From Gemmatimonadota bacterium (GTDB lineage Bacteria; Gemmatimonadota; Gemmatimonadetes; Longimicrobiales; UBA6960): a DNA stretch of 5,850 nucleotides. This document shows, piece by piece, positions 1 to 5,850 of the stretch; position 1 is the first letter of the stretch; each line of letters starts with the position of its first letter. The notes under the pieces are model-generated. The model saw only the letters and a list, made by a program, of their open reading frames with translations. It made no database searches and was not told the DNA's origin. Location of the stretch: the NCBI GenBank assembly GCA_022564535.1, contig JADFLD010000149.1, forward strand, positions 1-5,850, in the 5' to 3' direction. The position numbers and the translations under genes were made by a program.

Positions 1-261
<261 letters not shown>

Positions 262-362
262 GTTCCTCCCCCTCCAGACTCTCATCATAAGCTTCATTTC
301 TTAGGAGATGAGCGGCTGTTACAGTTGGCTCTCAATTCTCTCTCGACCTCTGTTATCGTCTT
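262..362 (+). other. 23S-5S rRNA internal transcribed spacer
   Basis: This ~100 nt spacer between the two rRNAs is pyrimidine-rich and less GC-rich than the rest of the window. It contains no tRNA. CTCATC at 281-286 can pair with GATGAG at 307-312 around a 20-nt loop, a possible local stem in the precursor RNA that may help processing. That role is inference; the complementarity is what is seen. Confidence 0.7.
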
Positions 363-480
363 TGTCGGTGACTATAGCGTAGAGGCTACACCCGTTCCCA
401 TCCCGAACACGGCCGTTAAGCTCTACAGCGCGGATGGTACTGCCGGGGTAGCCCGGTGGGAGAGTACGTCGTTGCCGGCA
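363..480 (+). rRNA. rrf: 5S ribosomal RNA
   Basis: This is a complete 5S rRNA of about 118 nt. The ends were placed by helix I: TGTCGGTGAC at 363-372 pairs with GTTGCCGGCA at 471-480 over ten positions, including G-T wobbles. Inside are the conserved blocks CCCATCCCGAACACGG (397-412) and GCGCGGATGGTACTGC (428-443), matching the loop B/helix III and loop E regions. GGGAGAGTACGTC precedes the 3' strand of helix I. It is the last gene of the rRNA operon and is followed closely by a terminator hairpin. Confidence 0.97.
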
Positions 481-490
481 TTATGCTGGA

Positions 491-523
491 AGCCCCCAGG
501 GCCTCGGGTCCTGGGGGCTTTCT
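491..523 (+). terminator. Intrinsic terminator of the rRNA operon (possibly bidirectional)
   Basis: AGCCCCCAGG (491-500) pairs perfectly with CCTGGGGGCT (510-519). The interior GCC/GGT can extend the stem around a TCG triloop, and TTTCT follows at 519-523. It lies 10 nt after the 5S 3' end, where an rRNA operon terminator is expected. It is the only strong hairpin between 5S and the stop of the convergent aminotransferase gene. It may therefore also end that transcript, although read in that direction the trailing T-run is weak (TTCC). Confidence 0.85.
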
Positions 524-549
524 GCGTGAGCCTCCGGTGAGTCGTGCGC

Positions 550-1677
550 TCAGGCGATCTCTTCGAGCGCCTGGCGGAAGCTGTCGATCGTTCGGTCCAC
601 GTCCTTGAGCTTATCCAGTCCGAAGAGGCCGAGCCGAAAGGTTTGGAATCCCTCCGGCTCATCGCATTGCAAGGGGACGCCCGCGGCGATCTGAACGCCG
701 ACTTCGGCGAACTTCCGTCCGCTCTTGATGCCCTCGTCGTCCGTGTAGCTGACGACCACCCCGGGAGCCTTGAAGCCCTCGGCCGCGACGCTGCTGAATC
801 CATTGTCCTCGAGCAGCGCGCGGATCCTGTCGCCCAGCTCTTGCTGTCGCGCCTTGATCGCGTCGAAGCCGTACGCCTCCGTCTCCTTCATCACGGACAC
901 GAAGGTGCGCAGAGCGTCGGTAGGCATCGTTGCGTGATATGCGTGTCCTCCGTTCTCGTAAGCCTGCATGATCTGGTGCCATTTGCCGAGGTCGCAGGCG
1001 AAGCTGGAGCTCGTCGTGGACGCGAGCCGCTCGAGGGCCAGGGGGCTCAGCATGACGAGCCCACAGCACGGAGAGCCGCTCCAGCCCTTCTGAGGAGCGC
1101 TGATGAGCACATCGACCCCGGTCGCCTCCATGTCGATCCAGAGGGTACCCGACGCGATGCAGTCGAGGGCGAGCATGCCCCCGGTGGAGTGGATGGCGGC
1201 GGCCATGGTCCGGATGTAGTCGTCCGGCAGGATCATTCCCGACGACGTCTCCACATGCGGAGCGAAGACCATGTCGGGCTGCTGGGACTCGATCGTGGCC
1301 ACGACCTCGTCGATGGGTGCAGGGGCGAAGGGCGCCTGGGCACCCTCACCCACCTGGCGCGCCTTCAGCACCGTCGATTCCGAGGGAATGTCGCCGACAT
1401 CGAAGATCTGGGTCCAGCGGTAGCTGAACCACCCGTTTCGGATCACCAGGCACTTCTTATCCGTGGCGAACTGACGGGCGACGGCCTCCATTGCGAACGT
1501 CCCGCTGCCGGGCACGACGACCACCGCGCTCGCGTTGTAGACCTTCTTGAGCGTCTGTGAGATGTCGTTCATGACGCCCTGGAACGACTGCGACATGTGG
1601 TTGAGGGCTCGGTCGGTATATACGACCGAGTACTCGAGCAGGCCGTCGGGATCGACGTTGGGGACGAGTCCAGGCAA
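550..1677 (-). CDS. Class V PLP-dependent aminotransferase (alanine-glyoxylate / serine-pyruvate type)
   Basis: The 375-residue protein has the class V, fold-type I aminotransferase pattern throughout and a typical family length. GSGTFAMEA (57-65) is the phosphate-binding turn, and HVETSSG (141-147) is the active-site block. LDCIASG (171-177) supplies the Asp that binds the pyridine nitrogen (D172). SAPQKGW (193-199) carries the Schiff-base lysine K197. FRLGLFG (347-353) contains the probable carboxylate-binding Arg (R348). The enzyme should be cytosolic and transfer an amino group to a 2-oxoacid such as glyoxylate or pyruvate. The exact substrate pair cannot be read from sequence, and phosphoserine or purine-catabolic relatives remain possible. 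The start is TTG: GGAGG (+ strand 1684-1688) lies 6 nt upstream, and an in-frame stop at 1708-1710 leaves no ATG or GTG alternative. It is a single gene, convergent with the rRNA operon and divergent from era. Confidence 0.93.
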   Translation of the reverse strand: MPGLVPNVDPDGLLEYSVVYTDRALNHMSQSFQGVMNDISQTLKKVYNASAVVVVPGSGTFAMEAVARQFATDKKCLVIRNGWFSYRWTQIFDVGDIPSESTVLKARQVGEGAQAPFAPAPIDEVVATIESQQPDMVFAPHVETSSGMILPDDYIRTMAAAIHSTGGMLALDCIASGTLWIDMEATGVDVLISAPQKGWSGSPCCGLVMLSPLALERLASTTSSSFACDLGKWHQIMQAYENGGHAYHATMPTDALRTFVSVMKETEAYGFDAIKARQQELGDRIRALLEDNGFSSVAAEGFKAPGVVVSYTDDEGIKSGRKFAEVGVQIAAGVPLQCDEPEGFQTFRLGLFGLDKLKDVDRTIDSFRQALEEIA

Positions 1678-1707
1678 AAGGTGCCTCCAGTGGGGCCGTT
1701 TCAGCGC

Positions 1708-1734
1708 TCATCGTAGAGCAGGGTCGGTGAGCAT
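1708..1734 (-). other. Possible short upstream ORF in the aminotransferase leader
   Basis: On the minus strand an ATG at 1734 opens an eight-codon reading frame (MLTDPALR) that ends at TGA 1708-1710. It is in the frame of the aminotransferase and stops 30 nt before its TTG start. A second ATG overlaps that stop (ATGA) in another frame. No clear Shine-Dalgarno site precedes the first ATG, so it may be chance. It is recorded because it would lie in the untranslated leader just before a TTG-initiated gene. Confidence 0.2.
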
Positions 1735-1763
1735 GGCGTTCAAGGGCCGCATTGGCAAACACG

Positions 1764-1781
1764 CCGGGGAGGCCTCCCCGG
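1764..1781. repeat. Perfect 18-bp palindrome
   Basis: CCGGGGAGGCCTCCCCGG is fully self-complementary. As RNA on either strand it would form a 7-bp stem with a GGCC loop. No T-run follows on the + strand and only CGTGTTT on the - strand, so it is not a standard terminator. It lies about 90 bp upstream of the aminotransferase start. It could be an operator dyad or a hairpin in that gene's leader; the sequence does not decide between these. Confidence 0.6.
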
Positions 1782-1880
1782 ATCAGGCCAGCTGTGGCGT
1801 TATGTAACCAGCCGCAGGAAAAGAAGTTGGGATGCTGTACATCAAGTTCTGAAGCATGTGGCGCACGCCCCGGCCTGGCG

Positions 1881-1910
1881 CTCCGCGGAGACGCGGCCGC
1901 GTGGGCCGCG
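1881..1910. repeat. Cluster of abutting palindromes upstream of era
   Basis: CTCCGCGGAG (1881-1890) and ACGCGGCCGCGT (1891-1902) are two perfect palindromes placed end to end. CGCGGCC at 1892-1898 can alternatively pair with GGCCGCG at 1904-1910 around a 5-nt loop, so two exclusive structures are possible. The cluster ends 3 bp before the TTGACA box at 1914. High GC content makes short CG palindromes more likely by chance, so a function is not established. Confidence 0.5.
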
Positions 1911-1913
1911 GCG

Positions 1914-1919
1914 TTGACA
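1914..1919 (+). promoter_or_regulatory. Candidate -35 box upstream of era
   Basis: A perfect TTGACA lies 68 bp before the era start codon in the divergent intergenic region. At 16-18 bp downstream the sequence is GC-rich (around GGTCGCTC) and does not resemble TATAAT. The call therefore rests on one box plus location. It could serve a sigma factor with a different -10 preference, or be coincidental. Confidence 0.25.
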
Positions 1920-1986
1920 TGGACTTGAGAACGACGGTCGCTCGCGGCAGGTTACGACCCATTCACTCACGTCTTTTGGCCGACTA

Positions 1987-2928
1987 TTGACCGAACTTGC
2001 ACAGGAAGCCTCTCGCGCCGAGCAGCGCACGGGCTACGTGACGCTCGTCGGGCGGCCCAACGCGGGGAAATCGACGCTTCTCAACCAGCTAATCGGTGAG
2101 CATCTCTCGATCGTAACGCCGAAGGCTCAGACGACGTGGCAGCGCGTCACGGGTCTTCTCACGGTGGAATCCGATCAGCTGATATTCCTGGATACGCCGG
2201 GGCTTCTCGAGGCCCGCGACCTATTTCAACGCTCGATGCTCGGAGCCGCGCTCGAGGCTCTGTCCGAGGCGGACGTCGTGCTTCTGGTCGTCGATACCAC
2301 GAGCCCGCCTACCCCGCGCGACGCCGAGCGCATCTTGATGGCGCTCGAGGACTCACGTGTGCCGCGCCATGTGGCGCTCAACAAGATCGACATCGCGCCA
2401 GAGAACTCCGTGCGGGCATGGGAGAGGTGGACCTCCGAGCGTCTCGAGAGCCCGGCCCACCGGATCTCGGCCGAACAGGGTACGGGGACCGATGAACTCT
2501 TGGCGGTGCTGCGTTCCGATCTGCCCAAGGGCCCATTCCTCTATCCGGAGGATGAGATCTCGGCCGAGCCTGTCCGCTTCTTCGTCGCCGAGCTGGTCCG
2601 GGAGACGATCTTCGAGCAATTCCGCCAGGAGATCCCCTATTCGGTATTTTGCCAGATTCAGGACTTCCGTGAGAACCAGGACCCCGTCTACATCCAGGCA
2701 AACATCTACTTTGAGAGGAAATCCCAGAAGGGCATGCTCATCGGCAAGAGGGGTGCCGCGATCCGAGCCTTGGGCGAGGCGTCTCGCGTGAAGATCGAGC
2801 ACTTTCTAGGCCGGTCCGTGTATCTCGATCTCTGGGTAAAACCGCTCAAGTCGTGGCGTAAGAACAGGGCGTACCTGAATCAACTTGGATTCCGAATCCC
2901 GGCCGAGGATGAGACCGAAAGTCGCTGA
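1987..2928 (+). CDS. era: GTPase Era, 30S ribosomal subunit assembly factor
   Basis: The 313-residue protein has the full Era architecture and near-usual length. The N-terminal GTPase domain shows G1 GRPNAGKS (22-29), an effector region with KAQTTWQR (46-53; most Era proteins have KAQTTRHR), G3 DTPG (69-72), G4 NKID (132-135) and G5 SAE (161-163). The C-terminal KH domain shows the GxxG loop GKRG (253-256) and the typical LWVK (282-285). Era binds the 3' end of 16S rRNA and checks late 30S maturation, on or near the inner membrane. The start is TTG, and no in-frame ATG or GTG lies between the upstream stop at 1915-1917 and the G1 motif that would preserve the fold. No Shine-Dalgarno sequence is visible before it, so translation may be weak or leaderless. 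It heads the era / porV-like / rnr cluster; its last 20 nt overlap the next gene. Confidence 0.97.
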   Translation: MTELAQEASRAEQRTGYVTLVGRPNAGKSTLLNQLIGEHLSIVTPKAQTTWQRVTGLLTVESDQLIFLDTPGLLEARDLFQRSMLGAALEALSEADVVLLVVDTTSPPTPRDAERILMALEDSRVPRHVALNKIDIAPENSVRAWERWTSERLESPAHRISAEQGTGTDELLAVLRSDLPKGPFLYPEDEISAEPVRFFVAELVRETIFEQFRQEIPYSVFCQIQDFRENQDPVYIQANIYFERKSQKGMLIGKRGAAIRALGEASRVKIEHFLGRSVYLDLWVKPLKSWRKNRAYLNQLGFRIPAEDETESR

Positions 2929-3898
2929 ACCGTTCCTTGCACTTCTGCTCTCCGCCCTGTTTCTCATGGCGCCGGGGGCGGCGGCTCAAGGCGGGCCCGA
3001 TGACACCGTGGAGGGAGCACTGTTCCTTCTTCTCCCCGTGGGCGCACGGGGCGTGTCGCTCGGCCGTGCGATGACCTGGGTCGAGGGAGCGGAAGGCGCG
3101 TTTTGGAATCCCGCTGGCCTCGCCGGCGTCGACCGCGGACAGGCCGTTTTTATCGTGGGCGATCACGTCGTGAGTACCGCGACCGCGGTGAGCGTGCTGT
3201 GGGCCAACCCGAGCGTAGGTACGGTCGGGGCCTCGTACGTATTGTTCGACGCCGGCGATATCGACCGAACCGACGAGTTCGGTAACTACATAGGGAGCAT
3301 CACCCTCCGGAACCACGTGGGCATTCTGTCCGCCGCCACCCGCCTCACCGACGGCCTCTCCGCCGGAGTGAACTTCAAGGTCATACGATTCCAGCTGGCG
3401 TGCCGCGGCATCTGTCCGGATGAGGGAACCACCGCGACGACGTACGCCGTCGATGCCGGTCTGCAGGGCCGACCCACCGAGCGGCTTCGAATCGGTGCGA
3501 TGGTCGCCCACCTCGGTCCGAGTCTGCAAGTGGAGAATGCCGAGCAGGCCGATCCGCTACCGGCCCGAATTCGCGTCGCGGTCGCGTACGACCTGGTCGC
3601 GGCCTTCACGGACGCGGAGGATCTCCGAGGCTGGCTCGCGGTGGAGTTCGAAGACAGGCTGAAGGCGTTGGGCTCGATGTCCGTCTACGTCGGAACGGAA
3701 CTCACGGCCGGGCAGGGGGACGAGCTTTCTCTGAGGGCCGGGTACGTCTGGTCCGAGTTGGCTCAGCAAGACGGCGGGCGCGTGGGGCTCGGACTTCGCT
3801 ATGAGCGGTTCGACCTGTCGATCGCCAAGTCGCTCGCGATTTCGGTGATCACCGGTAAGACCGAGCCGATCCACGTTTCGTTTTCCATCGCCTTCTGA
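2909..3898 (+). CDS. PorV/PorQ-family outer-membrane beta-barrel protein
   Basis: The 329-residue protein begins with a signal peptide: MRPK, a hydrophobic core at about 9-22, then GAAA with likely cleavage after residue 26. The mature part carries the family's N-terminal signature GARGVSLGRA (45-54) followed by FWNPAGLA (65-72). Alternating beta-strand-like segments then run to a C-terminal aromatic residue (SFSIAF), as in outer-membrane barrels. PorV/PorQ proteins are FadL-like barrels; in Bacteroidota some serve type IX secretion, but no other part of that system is visible here, so the role is open. CRGIC (165-169) could form a loop disulfide. ATG at 2909 is preferred because it gives a clean signal peptide; GAGG abuts it, too close for an ideal ribosome site. 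A TTG at 2885 would add eight residues. The gene starts inside the end of era, which suggests translational coupling. Confidence 0.85.
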   Translation: MRPKVAEPFLALLLSALFLMAPGAAAQGGPDDTVEGALFLLLPVGARGVSLGRAMTWVEGAEGAFWNPAGLAGVDRGQAVFIVGDHVVSTATAVSVLWANPSVGTVGASYVLFDAGDIDRTDEFGNYIGSITLRNHVGILSAATRLTDGLSAGVNFKVIRFQLACRGICPDEGTTATTYAVDAGLQGRPTERLRIGAMVAHLGPSLQVENAEQADPLPARIRVAVAYDLVAAFTDAEDLRGWLAVEFEDRLKALGSMSVYVGTELTAGQGDELSLRAGYVWSELAQQDGGRVGLGLRYERFDLSIAKSLAISVITGKTEPIHVSFSIAF

Positions 3899-3960
3899 TG
3901 CGGCGGGCTCCCCTGATCGTCGCATGGCTTCTCACGGGAACGATGGGCGATGCCGGATGA
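3896..3960 (+). other. Junction with a 20-codon ORF between the porV-like gene and rnr
   Basis: The porV-like stop TGA (3896-3898) shares its A with an ATG at 3898. That ATG opens a 20-codon frame (MRRAPLIVAW...) ending at TGA 3958-3960, and the preferred rnr ATG (3957-3959) overlaps this stop as ATGA. The short peptide has two arginines and then a hydrophobic run, resembling a truncated signal sequence. It may relay ribosomes from one gene to the next, since no good Shine-Dalgarno site precedes rnr. It may equally be chance. An in-frame ATG at 3924 is an alternative rnr start. Confidence 0.3.
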
Positions 3961-5850
3961 CGCCACGCCGAAAGGGGCGCTCGCGCGGGGAGCACTCAGG
4001 CCAAGACCTCGAGGGCCGCGTGCTCGGTGCGCTCGGTGCGTCCGAGCGGGGGCCGCTCAAGGCGAAGGAGCTCGCCCAAGCTCTCGGAATCGCCGCAGCT
4101 GAATACAGGAGGTTCCGCCGCCTCCTGACCGGTCTTGAGCGGGCGGGCAAGGTCTATCGGGTGAAGGGGCACCGCTACGCGGTCTCGGCCAAACTCGATC
4201 TCGTGACCGGGACGCTCTCCCTCACCCGCAAGGGTGACGGGTTCGTCCGGCCAGATGAGCGTGGCGACGATGTCTTCGTCCCGGCCCAGAGACTCGCCAC
4301 CGCCATGGACGGAGACAGGGTCGTCGTCCGCATCGAGCGCAGGCCACGCGGTCGCAGCCGGGAGGGGAGCGTCATCCGGGTTCTCGTACGCGCGCGCAAG
4401 ACCGTGGTCGGAATTTTTCATTCCGGCCGGCGCTTCTCGTATGTGGTTCCGCTCGATGTCCGGCTCAACCGCGATGTCCTCGTAGCGAGCGCCGATGAGG
4501 GCGACGCAAAGGACGGGCAGGTTGTGGTAGTGCGCCTCGTATCGTACGGCGAAGGGCGCGTGAGTCCCTCGGGTACGATCCAGCAGGTTCTGGGGAAGTT
4601 GTCCGATCCGGGTGTGGACGTTCTTGCGGTCGCGCATGGGTATGGGCTCTCCCTCGAATTCACTCCCGAGGTCACCTTCGCGGCGGAGGCGGCGGCGAAG
4701 TCCGGGGCTGACGAGGAGGGCGCTGACCGAGTGGACCGCACCGACCTCCTCTGTTTCACCATCGACCCGGCCGACGCGAAGGACCATGACGACGCGCTTT
4801 CCCTGACGGAGCAAGAGGACGGCTTCGTGGAAGTCGGCGTACATATCGCGGATGTTTCGCACTTCGTGCAACCCGACACGCCCGTCGACGTCGAGGCCCG
4901 GGCGCGCGGCACCAGCGTGTATCTCGTCGACCGCACGATTCCGATGCTTCCAGCGGTCCTGTCCAACGATGTCTGCTCGCTTCACCCAGGCGAGCCGAGG
5001 TTCGCAGTCTCCTTGTTCATGAAGCTGGACCCGGGCGGGCGCGTGGCATCGCGGCGGTACGAGCGCACGCTCATTCAATGTCGTCATGCGCTCTCCTACG
5101 AACAGGCACAGGAGGTGCTGGACGGGCGAGGCTCGGTTTCGTCCGATGTCGACCGCGCGCTGCGCGCGCTCGACGACCGGGCGCGTCGAGTGCGTGCCGA
5201 GCGGTTCGCGCGCGGTGCTCTCGATTTCGACGTGCCCGAGGCAAAGGTCGTTCTCGACACCAAGGGGATTCCGATCGACATCCAGCGGCGCGAGCGTCTC
5301 GGGAGCCACCGCCTCGTCGAGGACTACATGATCCTCGCGAACGAGGTCGTCGCGAACGACATGGAATCGGCGGACCTCTCCGTGCTCTATCGCGTGCACG
5401 AACCCCCGGCTCGTGAGAAGGTGGAGGCACTGGCGGAAACGTTGGCGGGCTTCGGACTCAAGGTCCCTCGGCGTAAGTCATTGAAACCCAGCGACCTGGG
5501 AGACCTGCTTCGCGTGGTGAAGGGGCGAGAAGAGGAGATGCTCGTAAATACCCTCATCCTTCGCTCCCTGAAGAAGGCCCGGTATCACACGGAGAACCTC
5601 GGTCACTTCGGACTCGCCTCGCGTGGCTACCTCCACTTCACGTCGCCGATCCGCCGATATCCGGACCTCGTCGTTCACCGTGTCGTCACGCGGGTTTTCG
5701 TCCACGGTGCCGCGCAGCCGTACGATGACAGAGGAGGCCTGACGGCCTGGGCGGAGCTGTGCAGCGCGCGTGAACGGGCCGCCGAAGAAGCGGAGCGGGC
5801 TTCGGTGGCGCTCAAGAAGGTCGAGTTCATGGAACGTCATCTAGGGGAGG
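3957..5850 (+). CDS. rnr: Ribonuclease R (3' to 5' exoribonuclease), 3' end cut by window edge
   Basis: An uninterrupted reading frame of 631 complete codons runs off the right edge. Order: a basic start (TPRRKGRSRG), a winged-helix region (about 18-77, LKAKELAQALG), the first cold-shock domain (about 90-145, GDGFVRPDERGDDVFV), a second OB region (about 148-215) and the RNB catalytic domain from about 262. The catalytic motif TIDPADAKDHDDA places metal-binding aspartates at D270, D276, D278 and D279, two residues off E. coli RNase R numbering. Y322 in RGTSVYLVDRTIPMLP matches the tyrosine that stacks the RNA 3' end. FTSPIRRYPDLVVHR (561-575) is the conserved late RNB block. The C-terminal S1 domain must lie beyond the window. 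The enzyme degrades structured RNA, including rRNA fragments and mRNA. ATG 3957 is preferred; in-frame ATG 3924 would add 11 residues. Neither has a clear Shine-Dalgarno site. The winged-helix start separates it from RNase II. Confidence 0.95.
   Translation, partial: MTPRRKGRSRGEHSGQDLEGRVLGALGASERGPLKAKELAQALGIAAAEYRRFRRLLTGLERAGKVYRVKGHRYAVSAKLDLVTGTLSLTRKGDGFVRPDERGDDVFVPAQRLATAMDGDRVVVRIERRPRGRSREGSVIRVLVRARKTVVGIFHSGRRFSYVVPLDVRLNRDVLVASADEGDAKDGQVVVVRLVSYGEGRVSPSGTIQQVLGKLSDPGVDVLAVAHGYGLSLEFTPEVTFAAEAAAKSGADEEGADRVDRTDLLCFTIDPADAKDHDDALSLTEQEDGFVEVGVHIADVSHFVQPDTPVDVEARARGTSVYLVDRTIPMLPAVLSNDVCSLHPGEPRFAVSLFMKLDPGGRVASRRYERTLIQCRHALSYEQAQEVLDGRGSVSSDVDRALRALDDRARRVRAERFARGALDFDVPEAKVVLDTKGIPIDIQRRERLGSHRLVEDYMILANEVVANDMESADLSVLYRVHEPPAREKVEALAETLAGFGLKVPRRKSLKPSDLGDLLRVVKGREEEMLVNTLILRSLKKARYHTENLGHFGLASRGYLHFTSPIRRYPDLVVHRVVTRVFVHGAAQPYDDRGGLTAWAELCSARERAAEEAERASVALKKVEFMERHLGE

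Larger units (their letters stand above)
1678..1986. other. Divergent intergenic region between the aminotransferase gene and era
   Basis: These 309 bp separate two divergent genes and must contain both sets of initiation signals. I found no conserved-looking protein, tRNA or riboswitch in it. It holds several perfect palindromes (1764-1781, 1799-1808 imperfect, 1881-1890, 1891-1902). A less GC-rich stretch at about 1800-1860 is the likeliest place for a promoter. A TTGACA box lies at 1914-1919. No complete sigma-70-type promoter with both boxes stands out on either strand. Confidence 0.7.

Noticed and set aside
325..540. 71-codon open frame across the 5S rRNA
   Set aside because: It covers the 5S gene and the terminator hairpin, so it is not a protein gene.
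544..1560. 338-codon open frame on the plus strand opposite the aminotransferase
   Set aside because: It is antisense to the aminotransferase. The translation is rich in R, H, G, D and V without domain motifs, as expected of a composition shadow.
1457..1762. 101-codon minus-strand frame starting upstream of the aminotransferase
   Set aside because: Most of it is the aminotransferase sequence in a shifted frame. The real frame has the ribosome site and all family motifs, so this is not the gene start.
1764..1781. 18-bp palindrome as an intrinsic terminator
   Set aside because: No T-run follows on either strand and no gene ends toward it, since the flanking genes are divergent.
1842..2030. 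62-codon minus-strand frame in the intergenic region and across the era start
   Set aside because: It overlaps the start of era and the palindromes, with no ribosome site or recognisable protein features.
2846..3529. 227-codon minus-strand frame opposite the porV-like gene
   Set aside because: It is a shadow of the porV-like gene, which has a signal peptide and family signature; the antisense product has no recognisable motif.
3996..5399. 467-codon open frame on the minus strand opposite rnr
   Set aside because: It lies wholly antisense to a clearly recognised RNase R with intact catalytic motifs. Long mirror frames are expected in GC-rich coding DNA, and its translation shows no recognisable family.

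Overview
The window looks like a chromosomal segment from a GC-rich, Gram-negative (diderm) bacterium. The base composition is strongly GC-biased and codon use is uniform across the genes. A predicted outer-membrane beta-barrel of the PorV/PorQ type sits in the main operon. These traits fit Gemmatimonadota or a related environmental lineage, but that assignment rests on recognition, not on a search. I see no mobile element, CRISPR array, phage gene or defence system.

Layout: (1) Positions 1-480 are the tail of an rRNA operon on the + strand: the last ~260 nt of 23S rRNA, a ~100 nt spacer and a complete 5S rRNA. A strong GC-rich hairpin terminator follows at 491-523. (2) Positions 550-1677, on the - strand and convergent with the rRNA operon, encode a class V PLP-dependent aminotransferase of the alanine-glyoxylate/serine-pyruvate group. 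It starts at a TTG codon with a good Shine-Dalgarno site. (3) Positions 1678-1986 are a 309-bp divergent intergenic region rich in short perfect palindromes. (4) Positions 1987-5850, on the + strand, hold a compact cluster: era (30S-assembly GTPase), a PorV/PorQ-like outer-membrane protein whose start lies inside the end of era, and rnr (RNase R), which runs off the right edge. The porV-like gene and rnr are separated by 58 nt, bridged by a 20-codon ORF that overlaps the upstream stop and the downstream ATG.

Functionally, Era and RNase R both belong to RNA and ribosome biology: Era acts in 30S maturation, RNase R in degradation and quality control of structured RNA. Their clustering beside the rRNA operon is thematically coherent. 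The envelope protein between them is the odd one out. I do not see a convincing undescribed system. The points most worth checking are a base change in the near-universal sarcin-ricin loop of the 23S rRNA, the envelope gene between era and rnr with its tight junctions, and the unusual start signals around the divergent intergenic region.
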